From: CAYWRO01 sp964460345
GTDB taxonomy: Bacteria; Planctomycetota; Phycisphaerae; Phycisphaerales; UBA1924
Direction of reading: 5' to 3'
Length of the DNA stretch: 64,000 nucleotides
Assembly (NCBI GenBank): GCA_964460345.1
Contig: CAYWRO010000007.1
Coordinates: 1-64,000, forward strand
The notes under the pieces are model-generated. The model was given only the letters and a program-made list of their open reading frames with translations. It ran no database searches and was not told the origin of the DNA. Made by a program: the position numbers and the translations under genes. Shown piece after piece: positions 61,847-64,000 of the stretch (the stretch's first letter is position 1; every line of letters begins with the position of its first letter).

Positions 61847-62875
61847 ATGGACCACTCGCCTCCTTCAGAGTTCGTGGGACCCAACCCGTCTGAGCCCGAT
61901 GCACCGGGAGTCGCCGCGCCTCGCGCGCCGCTCGATGCAGATCTGAGCGGCGACCTGCCGTGCGTGGTCTGCCGGTACAACCTTCGGGGGCTGTCCATCC
62001 TGTCGATCTGCCCCGAGTGCGGCACGCGCATTCGGGCGACGATTCTCGCGCACGTCGATCCGCACGCGGCGGAGTTGCGGCCCGTGCGCGCGCCGTGGCT
62101 CCTGGCCGCATCGATCCTGCTGTGGGCGATCGGCGCGGCGGCGGCGGCGCTCCTCTGCTGGGTCCCGCAGATTGCCGCGATCATGGACGGGTTCGGGGGC
62201 CGCAAGACCGGTGGGGGAGTCGACGTCGGCGTTGTGGCGACGACCGCGGTCGCGCTCTCGGGGCTCGGCGCCGCCGGTCTGCTCGCGCCCCAGCGACCGA
62301 CGCCGCGGAGCGGCACCATCGCGACGGCCGTCGCCGTGCTCGCGTACGCGCCCCTCGCCGTGGCCGTGTGGCAGGCGGCGCAGTTCACCGCGAGCGGCGA
62401 GATCGGGGTGCTCGGTCCGTGGCCTCCCTTGACGGGCCGCACGCTCTGGCGGCTGCTGGCGGGGGCGATGATCGCCGTCATCGCCCTGGCGATGCGTCCC
62501 AACGCCCGCCTGCTCGTCGCTCGCTCGCTGGTCCTGCGGACCGGCCGCGTGGACCGGCAGACACTCCTCGCCCTGGCTGCCGCGGCGGCGCTGTGGATGC
62601 TGGGCGACCTGCTCGTGCTTGGGCTGGGGCACGCGACCGGCCTTGGCGGGCAGATCGGCCGCATCGTCGCGATCGTCCTCATCGTGACGGGCTCGATCCT
62701 GGTCACGATCGGGTGTTTCGGCGGCGTCGTGGACGCCGTCCGCATCGCAGGGTCCATCCTGCGCCCCGCGCCGGCCCTGGATCAACTCGTGACGCCGCCG
62801 GCGGCGGGGGACGAGGAGCGTGGGGCAGCCAACCCGTCCGCAGGGGCGAAGGGGGAGGGGGGGGTGGGGGGGTGA
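61847..62875 (+). CDS. Membrane protein with N-terminal zinc ribbon
   Basis: 342 residues. The N-terminal ribbon CVVCRYNLRGLSILSICPEC is followed by about six helices (LLAASILLWAIGAAAAALL, VVATTAVALSGLGAAGLLA, IATAVAVLAYAPLAVAVW, LLAGAMIAVIALAM, LLALAAAAALWMLGDLLVL, IVAIVLIVTGSILVTIG). Ends in a Gly-rich low-complexity tail. The ribbon type is common in planctomycetes. Its function is unknown. The stop overlaps the GTG of the zincin gene (GTGA), so the two are translationally coupled. Confidence 0.8.
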   Translation: MDHSPPSEFVGPNPSEPDAPGVAAPRAPLDADLSGDLPCVVCRYNLRGLSILSICPECGTRIRATILAHVDPHAAELRPVRAPWLLAASILLWAIGAAAAALLCWVPQIAAIMDGFGGRKTGGGVDVGVVATTAVALSGLGAAGLLAPQRPTPRSGTIATAVAVLAYAPLAVAVWQAAQFTASGEIGVLGPWPPLTGRTLWRLLAGAMIAVIALAMRPNARLLVARSLVLRTGRVDRQTLLALAAAAALWMLGDLLVLGLGHATGLGGQIGRIVAIVLIVTGSILVTIGCFGGVVDAVRIAGSILRPAPALDQLVTPPAAGDEERGAANPSAGAKGEGGVGG

Positions 62876-63330
62876 AGGAGCGGGATCGGGACCGGTTCGA
62901 CGCCTTTGTCTCGCAGGTGCTGGATGACCTGCCGCCGCCGATCGCCGCGCGCCTGGATGAGATCACGATCGTGGTGGAAGATCGGCCCAGTGAGGCCCTC
63001 GTCCGCGCGCTTGTGGCCGACGGCACCATCGAAGACGAGGCGGCCGCAGAGGAACTGTGCGGCCTCCACACGGGCGTGGCGCTGACAGAGCGGAGCGTGG
63101 AACTGGCCGGCGTCCTGCCGGATCAGATTCACCTCTTCCGCGAGGGGATTGTCCGCCTCGTTTTGGAGCTTCAGGAGCCTGCGTTGCCGGATGAGGCCCT
63201 TGAGAACCCCACGTGGCCGGATTCGCTCGACGAGGCCGTTCGCGAGGAGATCCGAGTCACGGTGCTCCACGAGATTGGGCACCATTTCGGCCTGGATGAG
63301 GACGATCTGGACACGCTCGGTTACGCGTGA
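62872..63330 (+). CDS. Minimal zincin-type metallopeptidase family protein
   Basis: 152 residues from GTG 62872. The end carries HEIGHHFGLDEDDLDTLGYA, the HExxH zinc motif with a following His/Asp pattern of the small acidobacterial-type MMP (zincin_1, DUF1025) family. The N-terminal part (FDAFVSQVLDDLPPPIAARL, DQIHLFREGIVRLVLELQE) also fits that family. Cytoplasmic, no signal. It is coupled to the membrane protein upstream; whether it cleaves peptides is not known. Confidence 0.9.
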   Translation: MKERDRDRFDAFVSQVLDDLPPPIAARLDEITIVVEDRPSEALVRALVADGTIEDEAAAEELCGLHTGVALTERSVELAGVLPDQIHLFREGIVRLVLELQEPALPDEALENPTWPDSLDEAVREEIRVTVLHEIGHHFGLDEDDLDTLGYA

Positions 63331-63424
63331 GCCCTGCAGCGCGTACGCTCCAGAGTCGGTAGAACCATGACCGGTTGCGATGGGCGGGGGAAAGAGAACT
63401 GCGACAACATTTCCAGGAGGCGAT

Positions 63425-64000
63425 ATGGCTTCAGTGGCATCCATCGTGCGTTCCGCAGCGCTGATCTGCGGCCTCACGCTTTCGGCCGCGGCGACGGCCC
63501 AGAACGGCGCGAGCTATCGAGTGGGCTCACTTGAGATCGAGGAGTCCGTGAGCGAGCGCCCGGGGCCGCTGGACTGGCTCGCCGGAAAAGAAGCCCCGAT
63601 GAATCTGTGGGAGTTGATTAACGTCATCGACGACGCCCATCAGCGCCACATCAACGCGCTGCTCGTGCAGCTCAAGGACCCCGAGCTGACGCGCTCCCAG
63701 ATCGATGAGATCGGCGCCGCCCTCGAGCGGCTCCGCGGCGCCGGCGTCAAGGTGCATTTGTTTGCCGAGAACTACGGCCCCGCGGAACTGATGCTCGGAG
63801 CGCACGCCGACGAGGTGATCATCCAGGCCGGCGGCGCGGTCTCCCTGCCGGGGCTCTACATGGAAGAGATGTACCTGGCGGGAACGCTGGACTGGATCGG
63901 CATGAAGGCCGACCTCGTGCAGGTCGGCGCGTACAAGGGCGCCAACGAAGCGCTGACCCGGACGGAGCCGAGCCCCGAGTGGGAGGAGAACATCTCCGGC
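63425..64000 (+). CDS. SppA-like S49 peptidase, partial (runs off the window)
   Basis: 192 residues seen. Signal peptide (SAALICGLTLSAAATAQ), then an N-terminal half like that of long SppA proteins: HQRHINALLVQLKDPELTRS, KVHLFAENYGPAELMLG, HADEVIIQAGGAVSLPGLYM and GMKADLVQVGAYKGANEALT. The Lys in GAYKGANE corresponds to the catalytic Lys of E. coli SppA. The nucleophilic Ser would lie beyond the window. AGGAGG lies 6 bp before the ATG. Confidence 0.88.
   Translation, partial: MASVASIVRSAALICGLTLSAAATAQNGASYRVGSLEIEESVSERPGPLDWLAGKEAPMNLWELINVIDDAHQRHINALLVQLKDPELTRSQIDEIGAALERLRGAGVKVHLFAENYGPAELMLGAHADEVIIQAGGAVSLPGLYMEEMYLAGTLDWIGMKADLVQVGAYKGANEALTRTEPSPEWEENISG

Noticed and set aside
1..64000. 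tRNA, rRNA, insertion sequence, prophage or integrase genes
   Set aside because: None was recognised on either strand. tRNAs are hard to exclude by eye, and a tRNAscan-type search would settle it.

Overview
The window is a 64-kb piece of a high-GC bacterial chromosome, most likely from a planctomycete of the Phycisphaerae type. This is an inference from gene content: Gld-like ABC systems with DUF4340, MoxR/DUF58/VWA clusters next to very large TPR proteins, twin DUF1080 proteins, membrane proteins with a CxxCGYxLxGL zinc ribbon, and a D-lactate/glycolate-type FAD plus Fe-S fusion. No rRNA, tRNA, phage, insertion sequence or CRISPR array was recognised. About 47 protein genes are supported.

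Layout. 1-2.9 kb: repeats, a GspE/PilB ATPase and a YjbQ protein. 2.9-8.3 kb (minus strand): a small Tat/TM-like protein and an ABC ATPase - permease - GldG - DUF4340 operon. 8.3-13.7 kb: nusB and ribH (minus), then a fused putA (plus). 13.7-18.2 kb: an accessory-looking stretch with small hypothetical genes, a lower-GC DUF6161-like membrane protein and three copies of a palindromic REP-like element. 18.2-24 kb: an Fn3-like protein, a DoxX/ECF sigma pair, a CBS protein, an MFS transporter and an MBL-fold hydrolase. 24.2-43.1 kb: one large plus-strand operon encoding a 3589-residue TPR protein, a membrane coiled-coil protein, a MoxR ATPase, a DUF58 protein and two VWA membrane proteins. 43.3-49.8 kb: a stress-flavoured cluster (two entericidin-like lipoproteins around an AI-2E-family transporter, a sigma-70 factor, DUF1328, a degenerate histidine-kinase-like protein, a NarL-type regulator, a cysteine-less rhodanese). 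49.8-58.8 kb: a twin DUF1080 protein, a DUF4139 protein, an FAD/Fe-S dehydrogenase and a TPR protein. 58.8-64 kb: a CDGSH protein, the second Fn3-like paralogue, a second MoxR ATPase, a zinc-ribbon membrane protein, a minimal zincin and the start of an SppA-like peptidase.

The most striking property of the window is its repeat content rather than any single gene. Four unrelated-sequence tandem arrays all have a period of exactly 21 bp. Separately, short-period repeats (7-mers, one set near 8, and 9-mers) of several different sequences share one design: a short direct-repeat array followed by its own reverse complement, so that each can fold into a long hairpin. These sit between genes, inside coding sequences in frame (putA, nusB, the gldA tail), and in two cases (ribH and the CDGSH gene) they carry the stop codon. 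A third class, an approximately 80-bp double-hairpin element, occurs three times within 3 kb. Together they suggest an active repeat-generating process shaping this genome.
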